A stretch of DNA of 64,000 nucleotides from Paenibacillus segetis. Lineage in GTDB: Bacteria > Bacillota > Bacilli > Paenibacillales > Paenibacillaceae. The notes beneath the pieces are model-generated. The model saw nothing but the letters and a program-made list of their open reading frames with translations. It had not been told where the DNA came from and made no database searches. The stretch spans positions 124,001 through 188,000 of the forward strand of contig NZ_BMFT01000002.1 in assembly GCF_014639155.1 (NCBI RefSeq). The letters are read 5' to 3'. The translations under genes and the position numbers were made by a program. Below are positions 1 through 10,700 of this stretch, one piece after another (within the stretch, counting starts at the first letter, position 1; each line of letters opens with the position of its first letter).

Positions 1-1875
1 GAAGGTTTTTTCTGTGAACTTCGAGACAGGAACCTCCATGAACTCGTTTAAGATATCAGGATATTCTTTTACAAATTGATTCAAGGTTGTTCCATTCGTA
101 TTTAAGCATCGCTTGAAGGTAGTTAAGATCGAATGTTTCAAATTGGACAGATCCACAGGGCCAAGCGTCGTATGTTTGATATTCTGATCCAGAAGATTTC
201 GGAGCAGGTCGTAAGCTTTGCCCAATTCATTCGAATTGACATAGTTAATAAGACAGGCTTCCGTCTCAATCGGATAATAACAAACCGCTTCTTCGAGATC
301 TTGAATACACGAAGAGGTTAACACCTTGTTTGCCGTCGCATATTTATATTTGCCTATCCGGAGCAGCTCCTGCAGCGCGGAAGTCAGCTCATGGAGTTGA
401 TACGTACTGGATATACATGCTGTAATATCGAGTGCTAGATCTTGTTCGATGGTATGAACAACGGTCATCGCAATTTGCTTCAAAGACTCAGATGATATGC
501 GATTAAAAATAATACAGTATTTACTCTTATCTAATGGCAATGTAAAGAAATCTCCGTATTCACACGGAATCTCTCTGATTAACGAATTGAAAACAAAGGA
601 TAGATTCGGAGCGGGTACCGTCTTATCTAAGGCTTCAATTCCTTCGCATTCCAATAGGATGATATTCAAGTCTTCCTGAAACTTCTCTAAATGAAGTTGA
701 GACAGATTGTCTTGGATAAACTCCTCGCTTGCAATTCCATAAATGACCTTTCGGAAGAAATCCTCCCGTAGATGAACAGCAGAATGATCCAGCTTATCCT
801 GCAGAGCATGATTAATGGAATAGATCTGTTCAATGCTAGATTGAATGTAAGCGAGTTCATGAATTTGGTTGACCTGTTCTTGAGAAGAGGCCGTAGAATG
901 ACCCTTTTGCTCATCTAGAAATTGCAGCAGCTGGCGAATTGGTTTGTAACTTGACCGTGTAGCTACATAAGCAAGTATGATACCAAGCAGTAGCAGAAGC
1001 ACACTAGGGAATAACGCCGTCTTCCAAATTTCAACGAAAATAGCTCCAAAAGAAGTTACTTTACTGGAGTAAACATAGTTCAGATTCGGAATCACCTTGG
1101 AAGGATGAATATAATTAATGGTTGATCCCATTTTCAATCCATTAATTTCTTGGTCATCTATTGTATTAATATGAGCTAAGATCTCTGTATCTAGCTCCTT
1201 ATGATGAATATAGGAACTGATGGTTTCATCGGTATGTAGATAAAAGTTACCTTTGGGGTTATCGGCAACACCCGGTAACAAAGAGACTCTATCCATAACA
1301 ACAAAGAAATAAAGCGGTTCCATACTTGAATTTACAATTTGATGAATCATCACGATATTATCCGGTTTCTTGGACAACGATTGCGGGACGACATAGGTAT
1401 TCGACGTAAGAAAAGGTTTCTCCATTTGTTGGAGCTGATCCAATGCTCCTGAATCAATGCCGAGCTCCTTCAAATAATTATTAATATTATAGGTTCCTCC
1501 AGCCGTGATCACCAGATCATCTGTCAGCTTGGTAATCCCAAAGGTGAAGCCTAGCTGACCAAAGCCTTGCAGTTGATCTATTAGAGCATTGTATAAATTA
1601 GCAATGTTGAGATAATTCGTACCGGTACTATAGCGATAATCGGTTAAGCTTTGCAGCGTAGATATCTTATATACAAAATCCATTGCAGTGCGGAGTTTGA
1701 AGTCTGCATAATTGCTGTTTTGATCGATATATAGTTGGTTACTATGATTGGTTTGGGTATCCACCATTTGGTAACCTTTATAAAATATGATGGATGAGGT
1801 AATCGCCGAATATAGCAGGACAATAACGATAAATAAGGTTAGCATTTTATACAAAAATTTCTTCTTCACCATCAT
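1..1875 (-). CDS. Membrane-anchored AraC-type transcriptional regulator (partial, C-terminus beyond window)
   Basis: The reverse strand is open from an ATG at 1875 to the window edge (625 codons, no stop). The start is preceded by GGGGGAG seven bases upstream. The protein begins with a transmembrane helix (about residues 8-30), then has an extracytoplasmic region of about 250 residues, a second helix (about 286-307, LLLLLLGIILAYVA) and a cytoplasmic part. This layout is typical of Paenibacillus regulators that sense a ligand outside the cell and carry a C-terminal AraC/YesN-type HTH domain. The HTH itself would lie left of the window, so the DNA-binding class is inferred, not seen. It is divergent from an LplB/YtcP/LipO transporter operon, the usual arrangement for a local activator of sugar uptake. 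A membrane histidine kinase is the main alternative, but no kinase motif is visible in the part present. Confidence 0.72.
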   Translation of the reverse strand, partial: MMVKKKFLYKMLTLFIVIVLLYSAITSSIIFYKGYQMVDTQTNHSNQLYIDQNSNYADFKLRTAMDFVYKISTLQSLTDYRYSTGTNYLNIANLYNALIDQLQGFGQLGFTFGITKLTDDLVITAGGTYNINNYLKELGIDSGALDQLQQMEKPFLTSNTYVVPQSLSKKPDNIVMIHQIVNSSMEPLYFFVVMDRVSLLPGVADNPKGNFYLHTDETISSYIHHKELDTEILAHINTIDDQEINGLKMGSTINYIHPSKVIPNLNYVYSSKVTSFGAIFVEIWKTALFPSVLLLLLGIILAYVATRSSYKPIRQLLQFLDEQKGHSTASSQEQVNQIHELAYIQSSIEQIYSINHALQDKLDHSAVHLREDFFRKVIYGIASEEFIQDNLSQLHLEKFQEDLNIILLECEGIEALDKTVPAPNLSFVFNSLIREIPCEYGDFFTLPLDKSKYCIIFNRISSESLKQIAMTVVHTIEQDLALDITACISSTYQLHELTSALQELLRIGKYKYATANKVLTSSCIQDLEEAVCYYPIETEACLINYVNSNELGKAYDLLRNLLDQNIKHTTLGPVDLSNLKHSILTTFKRCLNTNGTTLNQFVKEYPDILNEFMEVPVSKFTEKTF

Positions 1876-2208
1876 GTAATACTCCCCCAGTATCCTCCTT
1901 ATGATTGAATCGTCTCAAGTCTACATCAAGTTGAAGTGGAGTTCTAAGCAAAATTTTACAAATCGTAAGGATACTCATTTCTTGACCCAATGTAAACCCT
2001 TACATAAAGGCGCTTTATTCATGGATTATATCGAAGAATATTGATTTTTTGTTCTCCTTCGATTTCATAGGTTTTCATCCATTTTTGTCCTAAAACAATA
2101 AAACAAACACAACAACAAATATTCAAGATATCTCTTTTCGGGAGTCTCCTATAGGATGCAGTTATGGCAGCGCGCTGAAAGATCTGAGCCAATAACAGGA
2201 GGTGATAC
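1876..2208. promoter_or_regulatory. Divergent intergenic region between regulator and transporter operon
   Basis: This 333-base AT-rich gap separates the minus-strand regulator from the plus-strand sugar operon and must hold promoters in both directions. The clearest symmetric element is the inverted repeat ATGTAA-ACCC-TTACAT at 1990-2005, just after a TTGACC hexamer at 1982-1987. It could be an operator, but no consensus is known for this regulator. The strong ribosome binding site AGGAGG lies at 2197-2202. I see no convincing full -35/-10 pair and no RNA structure. Confidence 0.45.
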
Positions 2209-3201
2209 TTGAATATGAGTAATTCTGCAGCACCTATGAATTCACCTACCAAAATCAAAAAAAGGGTGAAGCCTAAAGGGGATTTGAAAGCTTACTTTAG
2301 GGAGTTAAGGAAAGATGTGTTTAGAGATCGGATGCTATACTATTTGCTTATTCCATTTCTGCTATGGTTTCTAGTCTTTAAGTATCTTCCCATGTGGGGG
2401 ATTCAAATTGCGTTTAAAGATTTCAGCTTATTTAAAGGAATAAGCGGAAGCGAATGGATTGGATTTGAGTATTTTAAAGAATTTATGGCAAGCGAATACT
2501 TCTTAAGGGTATTCAAAAACACGGTTATTATTAGCTTGTATGGACTTCTGATTTGCTTCCCGGCACAAATTATATTAGCCATTATGATCAGTGAAGTGAC
2601 TCGGACTGGATTCAAAAAGGTGGTGCAAACACTTACGTATTTGCCTCACTTTGTATCGGTAGTCGTCATAGCAGGGATTGTAACAACTCTCCTGGCTCCC
2701 AGCAGCGGATTGTTTAATCTCATATTAGAAAAGCTCGGGATGGAGAAGATTTATTTCTTGACCGATCCTAATTATTTCAGAGGGATCTATACAGTTATGA
2801 ATCTATGGAAGGAAACAGGATTTGCTTCCATCGTCTTTATCGCAGCAATTGCCGGTATAGACACGCAGCTGTATGAAGCAGCAAAAATGGATGGGGCTAA
2901 TAAGTTTAAGCAGATTATGAATGTAACACTACCTGGCATTCTACCCACTATAGTTGTCATGTTTATTCTAAAGATCGGGAGCTTACTGACTGTCGGATAC
3001 GAGACGATCATTCTGCTCTATCAGCCGGCAACTTATGAGACAGCCGATGTTATCAGTACCTATGTCTATCGTTCAGGGCTTATTGATGGTAGATATGACT
3101 TTGCGACAGCTGTAGGATTGTTCAATTCCATTGTAGCCTTAGTCTTAGTCGTTACGGCGAATAAGATCAGTGAAAAAGTAACTAATGCAAGTTTATGGTA
3201 G
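2209..3201 (+). CDS. Sugar ABC transporter permease, LplB family
   Basis: First of the two inner-membrane subunits of a CUT1-type ABC importer for oligosaccharides. The 330-residue protein has about six transmembrane segments and the cytoplasmic EAA loop (YEAAKMDGA, about residue 225) that contacts the ATPase. The N-terminal phrase VFKYLPMWGIQIAFKDF is typical of LplB-like permeases in Paenibacillus. The start is either TTG 2209 (6 bases after AGGAGG) or ATG 2215 (12 bases after); the TTG has the better spacing. It is followed directly by the second permease and then the binding lipoprotein, which fixes its role. No ATPase gene is present, so a shared MsmX-type ATPase is presumed. Confidence 0.93.
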   Translation: MNMSNSAAPMNSPTKIKKRVKPKGDLKAYFRELRKDVFRDRMLYYLLIPFLLWFLVFKYLPMWGIQIAFKDFSLFKGISGSEWIGFEYFKEFMASEYFLRVFKNTVIISLYGLLICFPAQIILAIMISEVTRTGFKKVVQTLTYLPHFVSVVVIAGIVTTLLAPSSGLFNLILEKLGMEKIYFLTDPNYFRGIYTVMNLWKETGFASIVFIAAIAGIDTQLYEAAKMDGANKFKQIMNVTLPGILPTIVVMFILKIGSLLTVGYETIILLYQPATYETADVISTYVYRSGLIDGRYDFATAVGLFNSIVALVLVVTANKISEKVTNASLW

Positions 3202-3210
3202 GTGAGCAGA

Positions 3211-4083
3211 GTGATTGAGTCACGAGGAGAAAAAATATTTAAGATTATCAACAATATCCTGCTAGCTCTTATGGCGACAGCGGCGCTATATCCTTTTATA
3301 TTCGTATTATCCGCTTCTATAAGTAAGCCCTATAACGTAGTTACAGGTAAAGTGCTTCTGTTCCCTAAAGGGTTCACATTCGATGCCTATAAGGCGGTGT
3401 TGGGCAATTCGGACATATGGATAGCTTATGGAAATACCATATTCTACACCGTTGCAGGAACCGCTGTGTCCTTATTCTTTACGATCTGTGGTTCATACGC
3501 TTTATCGAAGAAGCGCCTGAGAGGGAAAAAATTATTTACGATAATAGTTACGTTGACGCTCTGGTTTGATGCCGGCATGATCCCTTTTTATCTAACATTA
3601 AGAGATTTGGGACTTTTGAATACACGCTCAGGTATCATTATTGCATTTGCATGTAATGCCTTTAAGGTGATCTTGCTTCGTACCAACTTTGAAGGAGTGC
3701 CAGACGAGTTAGAAGAATCGGTGAAAGTAGACGGTGGCAATGATCTACATGTATTAATTAAAGTGTACTTGCCATTAGTGAAGGCCGGATTAGCGGCAGT
3801 TGGATTATTCTATGCCATTGAGAAATGGAATGGATATTTCTGGTCAATGATCATGCTGACGGATATGGACAAGATTCCGCTTCAAGTCTTACTGAAAAAA
3901 ATGATAATACAGCATGACATGCAATCGGAGTTTGGGGCTGCATTGGACTTTACTTCCACTGTATCCGTAGAAACGGTAACCTACGCTACCATTGTCGTCT
4001 CTATTATACCTATCGTACTTGTGTATCCTTATATTCAAAAATATTTTATAAAAGGTATGTTAGTAGGCGCAGTAAAAGGATAA
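3211..4083 (+). CDS. Carbohydrate ABC transporter permease, YtcP/MalG type
   Basis: Second membrane subunit of the same importer, with about six transmembrane helices and an EAA-type loop (EESVKVDGGND, about residue 170). The upstream gene stops at 3201. A GTG directly after that stop (3202) has no ribosome binding site, whereas GTG 3211 has AGGTGA six bases upstream, so 3211 is preferred; the two differ by three residues. The C-terminus, ending YFIKGMLVGAVKG, is the usual end of YtcP-like permeases. It is part of the operon running from 2209 to 13127. Confidence 0.92.
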   Translation: MIESRGEKIFKIINNILLALMATAALYPFIFVLSASISKPYNVVTGKVLLFPKGFTFDAYKAVLGNSDIWIAYGNTIFYTVAGTAVSLFFTICGSYALSKKRLRGKKLFTIIVTLTLWFDAGMIPFYLTLRDLGLLNTRSGIIIAFACNAFKVILLRTNFEGVPDELEESVKVDGGNDLHVLIKVYLPLVKAGLAAVGLFYAIEKWNGYFWSMIMLTDMDKIPLQVLLKKMIIQHDMQSEFGAALDFTSTVSVETVTYATIVVSIIPIVLVYPYIQKYFIKGMLVGAVKG

Positions 4084-4113
4084 AACATACATTCTAAATC
4101 GAGGTGAAAGATT

Positions 4114-5694
4114 ATGAAATTTAAAAAAAGCGTTTGCCTTCTAGCGGCAACAACATTATTGGCAGGGGGATTAGTGGGGTGCTCATCATCGCCTAAAGAA
4201 ACTGCTGCTCCGGCAGTAGCGTCAACAGGAGATACTCAAAATCCGTATTTAGCTTCCGACAAATCGCTTAAGTTAACGGTTCATATGGGAACGAAGGATT
4301 CGGGCGTATTTAAAAATGATTGGCCGATCTTCAAGAAAGCGGCAGAAATGACCAATGTTACGCTCGAAGGAACCTTGCCAAATACAGTATCTGATTTCAG
4401 TGAAACATTCAGCATCGTCATGGCATCGGGCACGCTACCAGATATTATGCAAGCGCTGTCTAAGGACTTCTTGCAGTATGGTCCGGAAGGAGCTTTTCTG
4501 GAACTCAATGATTTGATTGACGAACATGCTCCAAATTTGAGGAAATTCCTTGAAGATAATCCGGATGTAAAAAGCGCATCCTCTGATAACGACGGGAAAA
4601 TATGGTTCATTCCATTTATCCAAGATGGAGAAGCTGAAAAAGGTTGGTTTATTCGTAAAGACTGGTTGGACAAATTAGGACTAGAAGAGCCGAAAACCGT
4701 TGACGATCTGCATGATGTATTAACAGCCTTTGTGACGCAAGATCCGAATGGCAACAACAAAAAAGATGAAATCGGGTTTTTCCACAGAAATACAACCCTC
4801 GGGATTGAAGGACTTATGGCGCTTTGGAATGCCTATCCAAGCTATCGGGCATTTGATAACAAAGTCGTATTTGGACCTTTAGAGCAGGAGTACGGCGTTG
4901 CTATGGAAAATATGGCGAAGTGGTATAAGGAAGGACTCATTGATAAAGAGATCTTTACACGTGGAGGCAAGGCCAGAGATATTCTGCTTGCAGATAACGT
5001 GGGTGGTTTGACTCATGATTTCTTCGCTTCAACAGGTAATTACAATGATCAATTGGCAAGCAAGATTACGGGATTTCAATTTGACCCTATGCTTCCGCCG
5101 GCAGACGTTAATGGTACAGTGAAGGAGCCTTCCAAGCGGGATCGTGCTAGAAACTATGGCTGGGGAATCTCCCACAGTAATCCGGACCCGGTGGCAACGA
5201 TTAAATATTTTGATTTCTGGTTTTCAGAAGAAGGCAGAAGAATGGCCAATTTTGGTATCGAAGGCGATACGTATACAATGGTCGACGGCAAGCCGATTTT
5301 TACAGATAAAGTCTTGAAGTCCGATAAAGCACCTGTAGATGTGATTCGTGAGACAGGAGCCCAATCCAACTTTGGATTCCAACAAGATTACTTCTATGAA
5401 GAGCAATGGACACTCCCATTGGCAAAAGAAGGAATTGACCTGTATAAAGAAAAGCAAGTATTTATGGACAAATATCCTGTTCTGAAGTTTACGAATGAAG
5501 AGCAAAAGGAACTTGAGAAGATTAACCCTAAAGTTGAAACGTATATTGAGGAAACGAGACAACAGTGGGTACTGGGAGCGAAGCCAGTAGATCATGCTGC
5601 ATTCGTTAAAGAGCTGGAAAAGTTGGGTGCGGGACGTCTGGTAGAAATTAATCAAGCTGCTTATGACCGATATGTTGCCGAATTGAAACAATAG
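4114..5694 (+). CDS. Extracellular solute-binding lipoprotein (LipO-like)
   Basis: Substrate-binding component of the importer. The N-terminus is a lipoprotein signal peptide with lipobox LVGC (Cys 23), followed by a Ser/Pro/Ala-rich linker and a large two-lobed family 1-type binding domain. At 526 residues it matches the long LipO/YtcQ class that partners LplB/YtcP permeases rather than the roughly 430-residue maltose-binding type. It sits 30 bases after the permease genes. The ligand is unknown. The lyase-like genes downstream suggest an oligosaccharide released from a uronic-acid-containing polymer (inference). Confidence 0.93.
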   Translation: MKFKKSVCLLAATTLLAGGLVGCSSSPKETAAPAVASTGDTQNPYLASDKSLKLTVHMGTKDSGVFKNDWPIFKKAAEMTNVTLEGTLPNTVSDFSETFSIVMASGTLPDIMQALSKDFLQYGPEGAFLELNDLIDEHAPNLRKFLEDNPDVKSASSDNDGKIWFIPFIQDGEAEKGWFIRKDWLDKLGLEEPKTVDDLHDVLTAFVTQDPNGNNKKDEIGFFHRNTTLGIEGLMALWNAYPSYRAFDNKVVFGPLEQEYGVAMENMAKWYKEGLIDKEIFTRGGKARDILLADNVGGLTHDFFASTGNYNDQLASKITGFQFDPMLPPADVNGTVKEPSKRDRARNYGWGISHSNPDPVATIKYFDFWFSEEGRRMANFGIEGDTYTMVDGKPIFTDKVLKSDKAPVDVIRETGAQSNFGFQQDYFYEEQWTLPLAKEGIDLYKEKQVFMDKYPVLKFTNEEQKELEKINPKVETYIEETRQQWVLGAKPVDHAAFVKELEKLGAGRLVEINQAAYDRYVAELKQ

Positions 5695-5703
5695 AAAACT
5701 GCG

Positions 5704-5740
5704 ATAGGCTGTAGATGGGATAAGATCTACAGCCTATTTA
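5704..5740 (+). terminator. Intercistronic stem-loop after the binding-protein gene
   Basis: A perfect 13-bp stem, ATAGGCTGTAGAT at 5704-5716 and its complement at 5725-5737, encloses an 8-base loop and is followed only by TTTAAGGAG. The U-tract is too short for strong termination, and the next ribosome binding site begins right after it. It probably acts as a leaky terminator or an mRNA 3' stabiliser that keeps binding-protein levels above those of the downstream enzymes. Confidence 0.65.
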
Positions 5741-5753
5741 AGGAGAAACAAAG

Positions 5754-7709
5754 ATGAATATACAAACTTTGTTGAAAGAGCCGATATCTACTGGACAATT
5801 GTTAACTAACTTGCGATCTAGATTAGAGCCTATGGCCATCAAAAGCGCGTACATCTCTAACCATATGCCTGAGCTTGTTGCAGAGACAATTGCAAATGCA
5901 GAGCAAGCATATAAGGGTATGATGGAGCTTCCAGGTACAGGCGGTAAATGTGAATTTGTAGGGAATCCACCCTGCTGGTTGGAGCGCAGACATGATGATA
6001 ATGAATTTCTCTGGCAACTCAATCGAATGACGCACTGGCAGGATTTACTGGAAGCCTACTCTTTAACACAGGATGATAAATATGGGCGCAAAGTGATTGA
6101 TGAGATGCTGAATTGGGTCGAAACAGTAGAGATTCATGATGACATGATCGATTATCCGATCAGCTATTTCGAGGAATGCCATCCCTTGCGTGCCTTAGAG
6201 CTTGGCATCCGAACCTACAAGACTTGGCCGCTGGTATTGGAGCATCTGGGACATACAGAGCTGTTTACCGAGGCCGTATTAGAACAATATTTAGGGGCTG
6301 TATACAAGCAAGTTAAGATTCTACGGAAGGTATCGCCAATATTATGGCCTAAGGCCGACCATAACCATTTTCTCATGGAATGTCTGGGTGTTCTAACAAC
6401 TGCGCTGTACTTTCCAGAGCTGCAAGAAGCTGAAGAATGGAAAACCTACGCGATGGATGGCATCGAAAGATGTTGCCGTGCGCAATTGACCGAAGACGGC
6501 GGCCAGATCGAGGGCTGTCCTTCTTACCATAATGGTTGTATGTTCTGGTTTGGTCTTGCTGTAATACTGGCCAAGCGTTTCCACTTCCAGTTCTCAGACA
6601 AGTATATGGAGATGTTTCGTAAGAACCTCGACTATTCTATTTACTCTCTGAGACCAACAGGGAAGTGTGTACCAGTGGGAGATTCACATGCGAATCATTT
6701 GGCTATTATGGGCGGAGTCTATGGATATCTGGCATTAGATGATTTGACTTGGCTCGGCCTCACTACCAATCTGATCGGCATTCAGGAGACCATGCATGAG
6801 GCAAGCAAGCATGTGTGGCGTGCTCTGGATGTACAGCGGTTCTATGAGGATTTGAATGCTCTTCATAGCAAGCATTATGAATGCGATAAATTGACAACGT
6901 TCTGGAATCGAGAGCTTCATCAAGCGATTATTCGTAGTGGATGGGACGCAGAAGCACTGAGTTTTCTGTTCACATGCAGAAGTCCGATACAAAACTTTCA
7001 TGCGCATATCGATCTCATGAGCTTCGATTTTACAGCACTAGGGAAAAATATGATTTGTGATCCGGGTATTTTCTGCTATCGAGAGGATGAAGACCGCAAG
7101 CAATTTAAAGGCGCTAACTATCATTCAACTCTTCTGATTGATGAGAGAGATCATTTTGAATATATAAGTTCATTTCAATATGGTCCTCAGAAGATCGGGG
7201 CCATATACAACGTGGAAGACCGGGGCTTCTACCAAATGGCAAGCGCTTACCATATGAATTATGAGCCGATGGTTCATCATCGTCATATTGCATTGGTTGA
7301 TAAAGAACTTGTTGTTATTGCAGATCGGGTGGAAGGGCTAGAACGTAACGGAATTCAGCGCTATTTTCATTTAGATTATACCGAGGTAGAGGTAGCGTCA
7401 CAGGCTGTTATTGCTACGAACGACACTGCGAATCTTGCCATATTTACGTATCCACAGGAAGAAGTAGATCTTCTACCGGGAAGGCTGTCCGATGAGAATG
7501 ATATTGCGAGAGCCGCTACAAGGATCCGATTCCAAGGAACTTACAGCGGTACGGCTACCTTGTTGACTGTACTCGTTCCTTACAAAGGGGGCCAAGCACC
7601 AGCTGTAAACATTCAAGACGTGGGTGATTGCTGCTATGAATTTAACTATGGCGGATGCTATCGCATTGTAGTCAAAGATAACGATATGGAAATCTATAAA
7701 CCTGTATAA
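5754..7709 (+). CDS. Heparinase II/III family protein (intracellular lyase-like)
   Basis: This 651-residue protein has no signal peptide. The N-terminal half is an alpha/alpha-toroid-type helical region (WQLNRMTHWQDLLEAY near residue 85; DHNHFLMECLGVL near residue 205; GCPSYHNGCMFWFG near residue 255). The C-terminal half looks like the heparinase II/III beta-sandwich domain, with NFHAHIDLMSFDF around residue 420 supplying the conserved His and Asp. Proteins of this fold cleave uronic-acid-containing glycans by beta-elimination. Lacking a signal peptide and lying after an importer, it probably acts on imported oligosaccharides. The exact polysaccharide lyase family and substrate cannot be told from sequence alone. 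Confidence 0.82.
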   Translation: MNIQTLLKEPISTGQLLTNLRSRLEPMAIKSAYISNHMPELVAETIANAEQAYKGMMELPGTGGKCEFVGNPPCWLERRHDDNEFLWQLNRMTHWQDLLEAYSLTQDDKYGRKVIDEMLNWVETVEIHDDMIDYPISYFEECHPLRALELGIRTYKTWPLVLEHLGHTELFTEAVLEQYLGAVYKQVKILRKVSPILWPKADHNHFLMECLGVLTTALYFPELQEAEEWKTYAMDGIERCCRAQLTEDGGQIEGCPSYHNGCMFWFGLAVILAKRFHFQFSDKYMEMFRKNLDYSIYSLRPTGKCVPVGDSHANHLAIMGGVYGYLALDDLTWLGLTTNLIGIQETMHEASKHVWRALDVQRFYEDLNALHSKHYECDKLTTFWNRELHQAIIRSGWDAEALSFLFTCRSPIQNFHAHIDLMSFDFTALGKNMICDPGIFCYREDEDRKQFKGANYHSTLLIDERDHFEYISSFQYGPQKIGAIYNVEDRGFYQMASAYHMNYEPMVHHRHIALVDKELVVIADRVEGLERNGIQRYFHLDYTEVEVASQAVIATNDTANLAIFTYPQEEVDLLPGRLSDENDIARAATRIRFQGTYSGTATLLTVLVPYKGGQAPAVNIQDVGDCCYEFNYGGCYRIVVKDNDMEIYKPV

Positions 7710-7724
7710 GAGGAGTGACCGAGA

Positions 7725-10700
7725 TTGAGTATTCGGAGAACAATTTTTCAACGTACAAGTCTATTGTTAAGTATCGTGATAGGTTTCAGCGGAATCTTGG
7801 GTACCTTACCAGCCCAAGCAGCATCCAATATCAAAGTCCATATGGTTCAAGATTTTGAAGATTATACGCAGACAGGTGCTCCACCGAGCGGGTTTGAAAT
7901 GACAGGAATAACCGATGTAAAGAAATCAAGTGGTGCACTGAACGACGGCGATACAGCACCTAACGGATCTAGCGTATCCCTTCGGATCCTTGAGTCCATA
8001 GCAGATCAACCGGATGTAGGCCTTGCCAAACGTTTCGGAGCGGATGACTTAACTGGCGAGCTCATCCTTGATTTTGATATTAAATGGCTAGATTTGAATG
8101 GAAGTCGATTTTTCGAATTGAAAGACAGTAGTAATAGGGGAATTACATTAGGTAGCATAGGGACGGATGGAATTTTAAAAGTCGAAGGAAATAAAATACC
8201 ATTGAGCATGAACCAGTGGTACCGGCTTTCTTTTGCGATCAACTATAGTTCCAATGTCCAGACGGTATCTGTCTATGTAGACGGAGTCAAAAAGATAGAT
8301 TCGATTATTCTGAAGAATAGTAGCAATGCAACAGGTATCAATTACATTCGAGTTCGGGCAAAACGGAATTCGCAAGCGGATCTAGCTACAGATGTCTCAG
8401 GTAATAAGAATTTTACAACATTGCTGGATAATATGAGGGTGTATGAAGGCAATGTGCTAAAGACGATGGAAGAATTGCAAGAGATGAATGTACCCGATTC
8501 ATTGTTGGACTTTGACAATGACCTTGGCATCTCCGTTAACAATCGTTTGGAGGGTGCCTTGGCTATGGTCGTGAATAGTCCCAATGTGCTGAAGGATAAT
8601 GTCAAAACAGTAAATGCTATTAGCGAGCAGAATATACCACGGAAGGTTGAGGGAGAGGTTGTTGTACCCCTTCGTTTTGTAAGTCAATTCTTTGGTGTTG
8701 ATGCGGAGATTACGGAGGAAATAGCTAACTCTAATCCACATATTCAGTTTACTTCCGATGATGTGATGGTTCCTTTAGACCAGGTGGGGACCCTACTTCA
8801 TAAACAAGTGTACACGGACTATAAAGGCAGAGGGCTTATTGTTATAGGCGATAAGGCAAACCCGTTTGACGATGATCTTGATAAAGTGGATGAAGCGATC
8901 AAGCCTCAGGATAATGAAAAATTCTTCATTGAGGAGGCAATAAAAGAGATCGTTTATGATAGACCATCCGGAGAAGAAGCCATTGCTCAATTGTTGAACA
9001 ACAATGCGTCTCACCCAAGAGTTCTCGCGACCTCATCTGATTTTGCTCGTATCAAGACGATGGTCCAGTCTGGTGAAGCAACAATCAGCAAGTGGTATCA
9101 GGATATTCAGAAGCAAGGTGAGAAGCATTTAATTATGGCACTGCCTACGGATGATCTTCCAGATGGCAGAAGAATGATCGGTTCAAGACAAGTAGGACCG
9201 CTCGTTATAAACCTAGGGATGCTCTATCATCTTAGCGATAATGCAGTAAAGAAGGAACAATATAAACAGCGGATTTGGGATGAAGTTTATACAGTATCCC
9301 AATTTCCTAATTGGAATGAAGAGAATGAATTTCTGAATACGGCAGAATTCATGGAAGGTCTTGCTATTGCGTATGACTGGTTGTACGACGAATGGACTCC
9401 AGAGCAAAGACTTATCCTTGAGGATGCAATGATTCAGAAAGGTCTTGTTAAGACACTAGAGGCCTATAACAAAAATATATGGTGGATTCATACGTACCCA
9501 AGAACGAATAACTGGAATGCGGTATGTAATGGAGCGTCAGTTCTCACCTTGATGGCGATCGGTGACCTGGATAGAGAAGTCTTGCTACCTTCGAAAGAGA
9601 ATGTAACGATGCAGCAATTTGGCGGTAAGATATTGGATACTGCCTTCAACGCACTAGAGGATTTTATTCTATTGGAATTTACACCTGATGGTGCATGGGC
9701 GGAAGGGCCAAGCTATTGGAAATATACTTTAGAGTATATTGTACGCTTCATTTCTTCTCTGGAAACAGCGTTAGGTACAAGCTATGGTTATGACCAAACA
9801 CCTGGTCTTAACAAGACAGCTTATTTTCCAACGTATTTGAGTGGAGCAGTAGGTTCACTTAACTATGGTGATGCCTCAAGCAACAAGGTAATGTCCGCTG
9901 AAGAACTATGGATAGCGAAGAAATACGGCGATCCATTATTAGCTTCTGTCCATCTGGACAATAAGATTAAATTCAAGAATGCCGGCTCTGAATTTGAGAT
10001 GCTGTGGTATGATCCAGCTCTTTATCTCCCGGGACAATCACTAGATTTAGATCAATATTTTAGCGGGACAGAAGTAGCTACGTTCAGAAGCAAGTGGGAA
10101 GATCCTAATTCAAGCTTCTTAGGCTTAAAGGCGGGTAATAACGTAGTCAGCCACGGGCATTATGACTTGGGCAGCTTCGTATTTGAGTCCTTGGGACAGC
10201 AATGGGCAATCGACTTAGGGAAAGATGATTATAATCTGCCGGGTTACTCGAATTATGACAAGGAACGTTTAACGTATTATCGCTTGAATCCAGAGGGGCA
10301 CAACACATTAGTCATCAATCCTGACGGAAGCGCACAACAGAATATTAAGGCATTCTCCAAAATAGAGAGAGTTGAAAGCAAACCAGCTGGCGGATTTGCG
10401 ATTACAAATCTGACAGAAGCATACGACAAGCATGTCTCTCAAGCTAAGCGGGGCGTAATGCTAGGCACGAACCGTACAAGAGCTACGATTCAAGATGAGG
10501 TAACTTTTCTAAGTCCTTCAACAGCATATTGGTTTATGCATACAGAAGCTGATATTCAAGTAAGTGCTGATGGAAAGTCGGCGATCTTTAGTAAAGGTGG
10601 AGAGAAGCTCTGGGTTGGATTGGATAGTGATGCTCGCGATGATGCAGACCAACCGATTGATGTGAGGTTTGGCGTCATGGACGCGAAGCCGCTGCCGGAA

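Noticed and set aside
2019..2258. Minus-strand frame of 79 codons across the promoter region of the first operon
   Set aside because: It covers the ribosome binding site and first codons of the permease gene, has no good ribosome site and reads as unstructured translation of AT-rich DNA.
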